Shown one piece after another: positions 53,671 to 62,104 of a DNA stretch of 64,000 nucleotides. The notes beneath the pieces were generated by a model. It saw nothing but the letters and a program-made list of their open reading frames with translations. It searched no databases and was not told the DNA's origin. The DNA is taken from positions 124,001-188,000 of the forward strand of contig CANCQK010000004.1 in the NCBI GenBank assembly GCA_947380295.1, in the 5' to 3' direction. The number at the start of each line of letters is the position of its first letter. Position 1 is the stretch's first letter. Both the position numbers and the translations under genes were made by a program. Source of the DNA: Bdellovibrionales bacterium. GTDB lineage: Bacteria; Bdellovibrionota; UBA1018.

Positions 53671-53717
53671 GGCTGGACTGGTGAGCAGGGGCTGGACTGG
53701 TGAGCAGGGGCTGGACT
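53671..53717. repeat. 2.5 copies of a 19-bp tandem repeat
   Basis: Two identical 19-nt units (53671-53689, 53690-53708) and a partial third (53709-53717). It lies in the gap between the LysR gene end and the DUF455 fusion start. Probably a replication-slippage product. Confidence 0.85.
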
Positions 53718-53787
53718 ACATTTACTCTTTTGAGTGACTGGTTAGATTCTCAGTGCAGAACTTTAGAAGAGTGAAAATTCCGTGCGC

Positions 53788-54630
53788 TCAAATTCTAAAA
53801 TCAAGAATTTCTTGCGCAAGGATTGATACTCGTTTGGGCATATTCTTGTGGGGGAAGAGTAGGTAAATTGGAACTTTAGGGAGGACGATGTGGGTGAGGA
53901 TTTGCACCAGAGTTCCCTCTTTTTTTTCTGCCTTGACCATATGTTCTCCGAGCACGCCAATGCCTGCACCGCCAAGTGCCAGCTGTTTCACGAGTGACAT
54001 GTTATTTGCGACTATTTTGGGAGAGAAGACCTTGCCCTCGATCATCACTTTACTGGTGGAGATGATTGAATGCTTGATCAAATCTGAAATATTTTTCGGA
54101 CGCCCAATTCTTGCTAAATAGTGAGGAGAAGCAAAAAACCCGGGTTGTTGCTCATTGAGTTTACGAGCGTATAAGCTCGAATCTTTCAGATCGCCTGGTC
54201 GAATCGCAAGATCAATACCTTCTGACTTCAGGTCAGCCTGCCTTGGACTTAAGTCGATATTCAGGTCCACTTCAGGGTGACGAATTGAGAATTCAGCTGC
54301 AGGTCTCGCTAAGTAGATCAGTGCAAGGTCGGCGGTCGTTGTGATATGAATGGAGCCCATTAACTCAGCTTGACTGTTTGTTACTTCATTAAAAGCCTTT
54401 TTGGTCTGATCTAGGATGAGCTCAGCCCGCTTGAGTAAAACTGAGCCTTCATCGGTCAATGAAAAATGGCGGGGATCTCTTTTGATTAAGGTGACTTTCA
54501 GCTCTCTCTCTAGAAATTGAATTTGGCGCGATACCGTTGATTTTGTCAGACCCAGATTTTCGGCAGCTTTGGAAAAGTTTCTTTTTTTCCCAACTTCTAA
54601 AAAAATTTCCAACGATGCTAGGTTTTTCAT
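53788..54630 (-). CDS. LysR-family transcriptional regulator
   Basis: 280 residues. N-terminal helix-turn-helix: FLEVGKKRNFSKAAENLGLTKSTVSRQI, read in parts, then ERELKVTLIKRDPR. The rest is a LysR-substrate domain (GSIHITTTADLALIYL to VPIYLLFPH). It is divergent from the Old Yellow Enzyme gene with a 156-nt gap, the usual layout of a LysR regulator and its target. The co-inducer is probably an electrophile or enone reduced by the neighbouring enzyme. Confidence 0.93.
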   Translation of the reverse strand: MKNLASLEIFLEVGKKRNFSKAAENLGLTKSTVSRQIQFLERELKVTLIKRDPRHFSLTDEGSVLLKRAELILDQTKKAFNEVTNSQAELMGSIHITTTADLALIYLARPAAEFSIRHPEVDLNIDLSPRQADLKSEGIDLAIRPGDLKDSSLYARKLNEQQPGFFASPHYLARIGRPKNISDLIKHSIISTSKVMIEGKVFSPKIVANNMSLVKQLALGGAGIGVLGEHMVKAEKKEGTLVQILTHIVLPKVPIYLLFPHKNMPKRVSILAQEILDFRI

Positions 54631-54638
54631 GTTGCTCT

Positions 54639-54659
54639 ATTGGAACATAGAATTCCGAT
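54639..54659. promoter_or_regulatory. LysR-type dyad in the divergent region
   Basis: ATTGGAA-N7-TTCCGAT has a GGAA/TTCC core with 7 nt between. It lies 9 nt from the LysR start and is a plausible recognition site for LysR autorepression and enzyme induction. Confidence 0.45.
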
Positions 54660-54786
54660 ATTGTCTCTTTGAAAGACCTATCGCCATTGATATCATTAAT
54701 TTTGAATTTACACCGGACTGAATAGAAGCCAAACTCCATGGCGACCGCTCAGGTATGGCAGGCAAAGCAACTCGAAAGGATCCTCA

Positions 54787-55872
54787 ATGACCTCTACAAA
54801 GTTTCTATCTCATGCTGAATTCGGACCAATTCATTTTAAAAATCGAGTCTTCATGGCTCCGATGACGAGATCTCGAGCCCCACAGAACGTTCCGACTGAT
54901 TTGATGGTCGAGTATTATACTCAGAGAGCCTCTGCAGGCCTGATTTTTAGCGAAGGAACTCAAATCAGCCCACAGGGCGTCGGATATATTTTTACACCCG
55001 GAATTCACACTGAGGAGCAAATCAAGGGCTGGAAAAAGATTACATCAAGTGTTCATGGGGCTGGAGGGTTGATCTTCTGTCAGCTTTGGCATGTCGGTCG
55101 GGTTTCCCATCCGGAATTTCAAAACGGCCAGCTGCCCGTAGCTCCATCAGCGATTCCTTTTAAAGGACAAGCTTTTACGTTGAAGGGTCCAATGGACACG
55201 GTCACTCCACGAGCTTTGACTCTTGACGAAGTTAAGTCCACAATCAATGATTTCAAAAATGCGGCTTTAGCCGCAAAGAGTGCTGGATTTGATGGCGTCG
55301 AAATCCACGGAGCCAACGGCTACCTGCCAGCGCAGTTTTTGGAAGATGGATCAAATCAGAGAACTGATCAATACGGGGGATCGATCGAAAATCGGGCCCG
55401 ATTCCTCCTTGAAATTACAGATGCAGCGATTGGAGTTTGGGGTCCTGAGCGAGTTTCCGTTCGATTATCTCCAAGAAATCCGTTCAATGGGATGAGTGAT
55501 TCTCAGCCAGAAAAAACCTACCTCTATGTGATCGAACAGCTTCAAAAACGAAAGCTGGGCATCTTGCATTTCATGGAGTCAGTTCAATTACCACAAGGGA
55601 TCAAACCTTTAGCTCCAGAAGTGAGAAAAATATTTTCTGGATTCCTTGTTTTGAATTCCGGATATGACCGAGAGTCGGCCGGATCTGTCGTCGAGCGCGG
55701 TGGTGCTGATGCGGTTTCCTTTGGTTCTCTTTTTATTGCAAATCCGGATTTGCCAGAACGCTTTGCGAAGAAGGCCCACTTAGCAACTCCAGAAAAGTCC
55801 ACATTTTATGGTGGTGATTCAAAGGGTTACACAGATTATCCAAAATTAGATCATGAAAAAAAATCAGGATAG
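54787..55872 (+). CDS. nemA: Old Yellow Enzyme family alkene reductase
   Basis: 361 residues, the normal OYE size. FMN-barrel signatures: NRVFMAPMTRSRA, CQLWHVGRVSHP, GFDGVEIHGANGYLPAQFL and SIENRARFLLE. The catalytic His/Asn pair is in HGANGY. It reduces activated double bonds or nitro compounds with NAD(P)H. The symbol nemA is used by resemblance. A LysR regulator is divergent. Unrelated to the sensor kinase that follows, from which it is separated by 103 nt. Confidence 0.9.
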   Translation: MTSTKFLSHAEFGPIHFKNRVFMAPMTRSRAPQNVPTDLMVEYYTQRASAGLIFSEGTQISPQGVGYIFTPGIHTEEQIKGWKKITSSVHGAGGLIFCQLWHVGRVSHPEFQNGQLPVAPSAIPFKGQAFTLKGPMDTVTPRALTLDEVKSTINDFKNAALAAKSAGFDGVEIHGANGYLPAQFLEDGSNQRTDQYGGSIENRARFLLEITDAAIGVWGPERVSVRLSPRNPFNGMSDSQPEKTYLYVIEQLQKRKLGILHFMESVQLPQGIKPLAPEVRKIFSGFLVLNSGYDRESAGSVVERGGADAVSFGSLFIANPDLPERFAKKAHLATPEKSTFYGGDSKGYTDYPKLDHEKKSG

Positions 55873-55975
55873 ATAGAGCTCGGCCCAAAGAACTTTAGCG
55901 CACGTTGTTAATCTCGATGCTAGGGTTAAAATATAATATAGAATATTAGTTCTTTATGTCGTATTTTTTTTAAAA

Positions 55976-58621
55976 ATGACAAAAAGAATTATAAAGACTA
56001 AGATTTTAGATCAGCTGCCTGCTCTGATTGGTTACTGGGGTTCTGATTTAAAAAACGTTTATTCTAATAAGTATTACGCAGAGTTTTTTGGGCTGAGTCC
56101 TAAAAAAATCCGAGGGAAGCACATCTGCGAGCTTCTGGGTCCTGAGATTTATCAAAAAAACTTACCTTTTATTCAGAAGGCTCTGAGCGGCGAAGAAAGT
56201 ACTTTCGAGCGTGAACTTCCCAAGGTTCGGGGAGGTTCTAGAACGATGCTGGCAAAGTATGTTCCGGATCGCGATCACGAGAAAGTGGTCGGTTTTTTTG
56301 TGATCGTAACGGACATCACGCCATTAATCAGCTCTAATCACCAGATGAATTTTGCTGTTCAGGCGGCAGATACGGGAGTTTTCAAAGTAGATCTGGTAGG
56401 CAATCTTTTCTACGGCAATGATGCATGGTTGCAGATGAGTGGTTTGATATCAGGGTCGACTGCTTGTCGAGTATGGATGGATACCATTTATCCTGAAGAC
56501 CACGAGCGATTTTTTTCAGAATGGCAGAAAGGGCTCCAATCGCAAAACTCGTTCGAAATACTCGCTCGATTGGGTGAACGCGAGGGTGAAGTCCGGCACG
56601 TTATTTTTAGATTTTCAGAAATCTTAGATTCGTTGGGAGGTGTCGTTGGCTATTCGGGCTTAGTCCAAGACATGAAGTCATTTCGAGCAGCAGCCTTATT
56701 TAATGAATTCTATCGAAATGCCCTAGACCGTTGCGCAATCGTAGCATTTACTGATCCGAAGGGAAAAATCACCTACGCCAATGATAAATTCTGTCAGATC
56801 TCTGGCTATGGTTTGGAGGAATTAATTGGTAATGACCATAGGCTGATTAATTCTGGGAAAATGGGTAAAGAGTTCTTCCGAAAAATGTGGGAGACGATTT
56901 CGGCGGGTCAAAGTTGGCAGGGCGAGATTTGCAATCGGGCTAAAAATGGGAGTGACTATTGGGTGAGCACGACTATTTTACCATTTCTGGGGCCAGGGGG
57001 TAAAATCGAAAGGTACGTATCGGTCAGGCATGACATCACTCAAGAAAAACAACAACAGTTGGAGTTGACTCAAACGCGTGAGCTGGCTCTCACTGCGTCT
57101 AAGGCTAAGGCTGATTTTTTTGCTACAGTGAGTCACGAAATTCGAACCCCCTTAAACGGGATCATTGGTATGACTCAGGTATTGGCCGCGACTTCCTTGC
57201 TCAATGCTCAGCAAATTGAATGTACACAAATCATCTTGCATTCGAGCCAGAGACTCCTCGCGCTGATTAATGATGTCTTGGATTTTTCCAAGATTGAAGC
57301 TGGAAAAGTTGAGCTTGAGGAGACAGAGTTTGACTTGGTGGAGCACCTCGGGGCCGTTCTTAAGTCATTTCAATACGCTTGCAAAGTTAAGGGAATTGAT
57401 TTTGAGATGAGCTCGAACGAGGAGCACAAACTCGTTTACGGTGATTCTGGCAGGCTCGGTCAAGTGATTTCGAACCTGGTCTCAAATGCCGTCAAGTTTA
57501 CGAAAAAAGGGATCGTTTCTGTCTCGATTCACTTAGAGACGCGGGGTGATCTCACTCATGGGGTCATTACTGTGAAGGATACAGGAGTTGGAATCTCAGA
57601 GGCGGCAAAAAAGAATCTCTATCAGGACTTTTCTCAAGCGGAGCAAAATACAAGTCGGCTTTATGGAGGAACCGGTCTTGGTCTCTCTATTTCCAAAAGG
57701 CTACTCGACCTAATGAAGGGACAGATCTCGTTGGAAAGTGCTGTGGGCGAGGGGAGCACGTTCAAGGTTGAGATTTCTTTTAGAGCGGCTGATAAAAAAG
57801 CTAAGGCCAGTCCCAACCTCAACTCCGTCCCTGTGCACTCTCCAGTATTAAATTCATTTCTAGGTTCGCGAGTTCTCGTGGCAGAGGATAACCTCACCAA
57901 TCAGAGAGTCATCCTAAGAATTCTACAAAGGTGGGGAATTCAAGTTCAGCTCGTATCGAACGGCGTTGAGGCTTTACAAGCGGTCGAAAAAGATTTCTAT
58001 GATTTGATTTTGATGGATTGTCAAATGCCCGAAATGGATGGGTACGAAGCGACTCGGGCTATCCGGCGTTTACCGGGTGTCTATGCGAAGATCCCTATTG
58101 TTGCTCTCACTGCTCATGTATTGCAAGGAGAGGCGGAGCGCTGTCGATCGGCCGGAATGTCAGATTACTTGTCCAAACCCATTAATATTTTAGAATTGGA
58201 GAAACTATTAAAGCATTCGCTCACCCAGTCCAAGAGTCTGATTGACTCAGAGGCTTTAAAACTATTCGAAGATCTCCAAATGGAGGGTCTTCCTGATATT
58301 TTAGTGGAGACGATTAATACCTTCCTAAGTACTACACCGAAAATGATGAGTGAAATGGCCGATCAGTTCAAGGTTCGAGACCTAGTAGCTCTTGCCCGTG
58401 GGGCTCACTGCCTTAAGTCAGCTGCGCTCACTCTCGGTGCTTTGGATCTAGGTCATGTTTGTCAGGCCCTGGAGGATCTGAAGGATTCAAATGCTCTAGA
58501 TCGACTCGAAGCTTTGAGTCTTCAGCTTCAGGAGCTGTACAATGGGTCGTGTCAGCAATTAACTGAAATCAAGTTGAGTCGCCTCAATCGGAATGATTCT
58601 ATCCCTGGCTCGAATTTTTAG
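55976..58621 (+). CDS. Hybrid sensor histidine kinase: PAS-PAS-PAS-HisKA-HATPase-REC-HPt
   Basis: 881 residues and no membrane segment, so cytoplasmic. Three PAS domains (~1-120, 120-240, 250-365; the third has GYGLEELIG and NGSDYWV). HisKA at VSHEIRTPLNG (~385). ATPase motifs LGQVISNLVSNAVKF, DTGVGIS and GGTGLGLSISKRL. REC domain (~627-745) with phospho-acceptor Asp in LILMDCQMPEMDG. C-terminal HPt with AHCLKSAA (~810). A complete His-Asp-His relay. It is convergent with two REC-PilZ-like genes, likely partners. Confidence 0.93.
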   Translation: MTKRIIKTKILDQLPALIGYWGSDLKNVYSNKYYAEFFGLSPKKIRGKHICELLGPEIYQKNLPFIQKALSGEESTFERELPKVRGGSRTMLAKYVPDRDHEKVVGFFVIVTDITPLISSNHQMNFAVQAADTGVFKVDLVGNLFYGNDAWLQMSGLISGSTACRVWMDTIYPEDHERFFSEWQKGLQSQNSFEILARLGEREGEVRHVIFRFSEILDSLGGVVGYSGLVQDMKSFRAAALFNEFYRNALDRCAIVAFTDPKGKITYANDKFCQISGYGLEELIGNDHRLINSGKMGKEFFRKMWETISAGQSWQGEICNRAKNGSDYWVSTTILPFLGPGGKIERYVSVRHDITQEKQQQLELTQTRELALTASKAKADFFATVSHEIRTPLNGIIGMTQVLAATSLLNAQQIECTQIILHSSQRLLALINDVLDFSKIEAGKVELEETEFDLVEHLGAVLKSFQYACKVKGIDFEMSSNEEHKLVYGDSGRLGQVISNLVSNAVKFTKKGIVSVSIHLETRGDLTHGVITVKDTGVGISEAAKKNLYQDFSQAEQNTSRLYGGTGLGLSISKRLLDLMKGQISLESAVGEGSTFKVEISFRAADKKAKASPNLNSVPVHSPVLNSFLGSRVLVAEDNLTNQRVILRILQRWGIQVQLVSNGVEALQAVEKDFYDLILMDCQMPEMDGYEATRAIRRLPGVYAKIPIVALTAHVLQGEAERCRSAGMSDYLSKPINILELEKLLKHSLTQSKSLIDSEALKLFEDLQMEGLPDILVETINTFLSTTPKMMSEMADQFKVRDLVALARGAHCLKSAALTLGALDLGHVCQALEDLKDSNALDRLEALSLQLQELYNGSCQQLTEIKLSRLNRNDSIPGSNF

Positions 58622-58627
58622 AAGCCC

Positions 58628-59359
58628 TCAATCGAGCTCAGAGCGGGAGAGCTCTGAGAATTTCGTTGCAAGGAATAATCGAATTTCATGGAGAGCCTGT
58701 TCCTGGGAGGGGTCGACTTCAAGCTCAATGAGGTAGCGTTGCTGTCCAGATATGATTTTTGAAGACGACTCAGTGACACTGACTAAAAGACGATCGAAGT
58801 TGGGGGTCACTTTCTTAATTTCAGAGCCACAGATATAAAAAGACGCGGATTTTTTAATGAGGTGATCTACGGCTAGAGTAACTCCTTTGGAGTGTACCTC
58901 GGCAATCCATCCTCGGAACGAGAGGATCGTTTTGCCTTTGTCTGGAGGGACGAGTTGAAAACTTCCGCTTTCTGACTCTCCGTCTGCATCGAATTGCAGC
59001 CACTTTGAAATCGTTTCTTCAAAATCATATCGATTAGGAGGCTTGATGATGTAGTCGCTGGCACCTAGTTCGATTCCTTGAATCACCTGGGTCTGGTCTC
59101 GATCGCCCGAAAGGATGATGATCGGGGGTTTGAGTGGATTCATGAAACGAATCTGACGAATCAGAGTTAATCCAGAAACGTCTCCTTCTAAGCTGAGGTC
59201 TACGATCAGAAGTTGAGGGAGATTCTCTTGAAGTGAGTTCAGGAGAGTTGTTGTTTCCTTAAACGCACGGACTTCACATCCTAGTTTGATCAAGCGACGC
59301 TCGATCACTTGTTTCACGACATCGTCATCATCGATGAAGTAGACGAGTGGTTTTTTCAT
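58628..59359 (-). CDS. Response regulator with PilZ-like output domain, gene 2
   Basis: 243 residues from ATG 59359, overlapping the previous gene as ATGA. REC domain (1-120): YFIDDDDVV, LLIVDLSL with the acceptor Asp, and ASDYIIKP. C-terminal ~100 residues look PilZ-like (GWIAEVHSKGVTLAVDHL, FDRLLVSVTESSS), but the RxxxR motif for c-di-GMP is not apparent. May report the phosphorelay by protein contact. Its partner is encoded directly upstream. Confidence 0.85.
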   Translation of the reverse strand: MKKPLVYFIDDDDVVKQVIERRLIKLGCEVRAFKETTTLLNSLQENLPQLLIVDLSLEGDVSGLTLIRQIRFMNPLKPPIIILSGDRDQTQVIQGIELGASDYIIKPPNRYDFEETISKWLQFDADGESESGSFQLVPPDKGKTILSFRGWIAEVHSKGVTLAVDHLIKKSASFYICGSEIKKVTPNFDRLLVSVTESSSKIISGQQRYLIELEVDPSQEQALHEIRLFLATKFSELSRSELD

Positions 59360-60042
59360 TGGCTTAAGCTCCTGAGCCAAAGCTCAAAATCTTGCTTCGA
59401 CTGGAAGTCATGTCCCACTGCAGTGAGTACTGTCTGAAAAAGTCCTTCTTTTAGCTCGGTGGGTTGGTGATCTACCCTGAAAACCACTGGATTCTTTATT
59501 TGATTGCTATGGATTTGCGACTGAATCTTGACCGACTTTCCAGTTCGAAACCTGACTTGGCTTGAAACGGTGATTCGGCTTGGAGATTGTTTCACGATTT
59601 CACCCTTAATTTGTGCTTCAATCTCGGGTAGGTCTGCTTCGGGAAATCGATAGATGAAATTTTCACTCGAATGAAAAACTAATCTCAGTTTCTGTAGAAC
59701 GATCCGAGCCTCAAAAGGCTTTTTGATGATTTGAACAGCTCCCATTTGAATGGCTTTTTTGAAGTCTTGTTCGTTTTTTGACCCACTTAAAACGACCACT
59801 GGAATAGTTGTAAGGATTCGATTGAGATTTCTGAATTTAAGAAAAGTGAAGCCATCTACCTCAGGGAGATTCAAGTCTAAGATGATGAGTTCTGGGACAA
59901 AAGTTCGGAGTTGATCAATTGCTTTCAAAATACTTGAGCAGGACTTGATGTGGCACCCTGCCACCGTTAAGACTCGAGTGAGGAGTGTGGAGACGACCTC
60001 GTCATCGTCGACTAGAAGAATACGTCTCTCCTGTAAGCTCAT
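59356..60042 (-). CDS. Response regulator with PilZ-like output domain, gene 1
   Basis: 228 residues. REC: ILLVDDDEVV, LIILDLNLPEVDG (acceptor Asp), PVVVLSGS and VQIIKKPF. C-terminal part (~145-228) resembles a degenerate PilZ domain (IKGEIVKQSPSRITVSSQV). The ATG has no ribosome site and starts 6 nt after a perfect TATAAT with a good -35, so translation may be leaderless. Two REC-PilZ-like regulators in tandem, opposite a hybrid kinase, form a plausible single signalling unit. Confidence 0.88.
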   Translation of the reverse strand: MSLQERRILLVDDDEVVSTLLTRVLTVAGCHIKSCSSILKAIDQLRTFVPELIILDLNLPEVDGFTFLKFRNLNRILTTIPVVVLSGSKNEQDFKKAIQMGAVQIIKKPFEARIVLQKLRLVFHSSENFIYRFPEADLPEIEAQIKGEIVKQSPSRITVSSQVRFRTGKSVKIQSQIHSNQIKNPVVFRVDHQPTELKEGLFQTVLTAVGHDFQSKQDFELWLRSLSQ

Positions 60043-60048
60043 TTGTAT

Positions 60049-60077
60049 ATTATATTAAAAATATTTAGACATGTCAT
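60049..60077 (-). promoter_or_regulatory. Sigma-70-type promoter of the REC-PilZ operon
   Basis: On the minus strand: ATGACA (60077-60072), a 17-nt spacer, TATAAT (60054-60049), then six bases and the ATG at 60042. The predicted start point coincides with the initiation codon, giving a leaderless mRNA. Confidence 0.65.
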
Positions 60078-60309
60078 CGAAAATTTCCTAGCAAGCAGCC
60101 TAGTGGCTTTTCTCTCCTTCACTCTTTTTTGAAACAAATCCTAGCTCCCCTCCAGAATGCTGCGGAAGAATGGGAAATTGGGATGCACCTAGAATGAACG
60201 GTGTTTTGAAAGAACTGGGTCAGGGAATCAGTAAGAGAAGGGAAGTCCCCCCTTAGACCTTACACTCAAGAACTCAACCCCCTTAGTCCCCTCCGATTGA
60301 TCCACTAAT
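60078..60309. other. Gene-free part of the 338-nt divergent region
   Basis: No ORF, RNA gene or strong hairpin was seen between the two promoters. The 60240-60300 stretch is rich in CCCCCTTAG-like C-runs (two occurrences near 60249 and 60280). Confidence 0.3.
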
Positions 60310-60338
60310 TTGACATCAATCATAAAAAAAAGTATAAA
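60310..60338 (+). promoter_or_regulatory. Strong sigma-70-type promoter of the type I secretion operon
   Basis: TTGACA (60310-60315), 17 nt, TATAAA (60333-60338). The ATG of the ABC gene is 42 nt further. AGGT (60367-60370) is a weak ribosome site. Confidence 0.75.
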
Positions 60339-60380
60339 GAAGTTAACTAAAACACTCTAGTCCTTCAGGTAAATTCACCT

Positions 60381-62099
60381 ATGTTGACTCAAAACGAACG
60401 AAGAAAGTATTCTTTCCAAGAAATTCTGAAAGTTTTCTTTTTGAGGGACTCCGCCGAACTCGGAATGGTGATCCTTTACGGAGCTTTCGCGGGTTTGTGT
60501 TCTTTGGTGGTTCCGGTGGCGGTACAGACTTTTGTGAATACCCTCGGATTTGGGTTGCTCCTGCAGCCGATCCTCATTCTCTCATCCATCGTATTTTTTG
60601 TTTTGACGTTCTCAGGGATTGCGAGTGTTCTCGAAGTTTCTGTGATGGAGCTTCTTCAGCAGCGGTGGTTCAGTCGAGTTTCGCTTGAGTTTGCTCATCG
60701 ATTCACTCGCATCCACGTTGATGCAATGCGAAGAACACAGCCCTCCACGCTGGCATCCTATTTTTTAGACATAGCAACTATTCAGAAGACGCTGTCGTTT
60801 CTGATCTTGGATGCCGCAGCGGTTTCCCTTCAAGTCTTGTTTGGTATGGTGCTGCTTGCGCTTTATCATCCTTATTTTTTGATTTTCGATTTATTGATTC
60901 TAGCCTTCATCGCGGTGGTTTTTTACGGGTTAAAAGATCCAGCCATCGAGAGTAGCATTAAGGAATCTAAAGCGAAGTACGAAGCCAGTTCATGGCTAGC
61001 CGAACTCGGTCGAAATTCGCTCATGTTTCGGTCACGAGAAAGTCGGAAACTTGCTCTGGGTCAAATGGACGAGCTATCTGCTCACTATGTCCTCGCCCGG
61101 AAGAAACACTTTAAGATTTTGCTCAGGCAAATCGGTGGTTCAGCGCTCCTTCAAGTCCTGATGAGTTCCCTTTTGCTGGGAGCGGGGGGGTGGTTAGTGA
61201 TCCAACGCCAGCTCACCCTAGGGCAACTGGTCGCTGCTGAATTAGTCTTTGGCGCGGTAGCGGCTGGCATTAGTAAGTATGGGAAGTTTTTAGAAAGTTA
61301 CTATGACCTTCATGCGGCAATCGAGAAGATTGCCTGTGTCCTTAATCTGCCTGAGGAAAACAATGGGACTGAGGAATTGGGCCCAAGTTCAGGCGAGCAT
61401 GCCATCGTGCAGGTAAAAGATGTGGGCTTCATCAATGAGTTTGGTCATGAAGTTTTTAAGGATCTTAATTTCGAGCTGAACCACGGCTCGATCACTGCTA
61501 TTTGTGGAAAAAGTGGCAGCGGAAAGAGTACGTTGGCGGAATTTCTTTATGGTGTGAGAACGCCGAGCTCCGGCGTGATCCTGGCACACGGTTTGGATTT
61601 GAAGTATCGTTCCCTGGAAAACCTCCGATCTCAGTGGGTCTGGGTGGGAGAGGCCGAACTTTTCGGAGGGACGCTTTTAGCGAATATTCGAATGGGTCGA
61701 GACGCGATTGGTCTCGAACAGGTTCAGGACGTGATTCGCGGTTTAGGTCAAGGCGATTGGATTGAGTCACTCCCTGAGGGGTTGATGACGCGAGTATCGG
61801 CTGGGAGATTTCCACTTTCATCGGGTCAGGCTCAGATGATTTTACTTGCACGGGCACTTGTGGGTCGGCCGCAGCTCTTGATTTTAGATGACTTCATGGA
61901 TCAGCTCGATTCTGAAAGTGTCAGAACCCTTGTGAAGTTTTTTAAGACCGGGGGTTTTGTTTCGTCGGTGGTTTTCACCTCCCGAAATTCTGATTTGAGT
62001 TCTTCGTTTGATCAAACCATTTTCTTGCCCGAAGGCCGAGTTTTGGGTGGGGAAAAGTCAAAAAAACAAACGGCTCCTGTCGCGCCGAAAAGGGGTTGA
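60381..62099 (+). CDS. ABC exporter (TMD-NBD) with altered ATPase motifs
   Basis: 572 residues, no C39 peptidase domain. Membrane part (~25-295) has six segments. NBD: Walker A GKSGSGKST (~376-384), signature SSGQAQM (~480), Walker B LLILDDFMDQLD, where Asp replaces the catalytic Glu (~503), and the switch His is Ser in VVFTSRNSD (~533). Both changes should slow ATP hydrolysis, so the protein may be a regulatory or slow transporter. It heads an operon with HlyD and TolC homologues, typical of type I secretion. Substrate is not visible in the window. Confidence 0.88.
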   Translation: MLTQNERRKYSFQEILKVFFLRDSAELGMVILYGAFAGLCSLVVPVAVQTFVNTLGFGLLLQPILILSSIVFFVLTFSGIASVLEVSVMELLQQRWFSRVSLEFAHRFTRIHVDAMRRTQPSTLASYFLDIATIQKTLSFLILDAAAVSLQVLFGMVLLALYHPYFLIFDLLILAFIAVVFYGLKDPAIESSIKESKAKYEASSWLAELGRNSLMFRSRESRKLALGQMDELSAHYVLARKKHFKILLRQIGGSALLQVLMSSLLLGAGGWLVIQRQLTLGQLVAAELVFGAVAAGISKYGKFLESYYDLHAAIEKIACVLNLPEENNGTEELGPSSGEHAIVQVKDVGFINEFGHEVFKDLNFELNHGSITAICGKSGSGKSTLAEFLYGVRTPSSGVILAHGLDLKYRSLENLRSQWVWVGEAELFGGTLLANIRMGRDAIGLEQVQDVIRGLGQGDWIESLPEGLMTRVSAGRFPLSSGQAQMILLARALVGRPQLLILDDFMDQLDSESVRTLVKFFKTGGFVSSVVFTSRNSDLSSSFDQTIFLPEGRVLGGEKSKKQTAPVAPKRG

Positions 62100-62104
62100 T
62101 CCAG

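Noticed and set aside
61498..61857. Minus-strand open frame inside the ABC gene
   Set aside because: Antisense shadow of the well-conserved nucleotide-binding domain.
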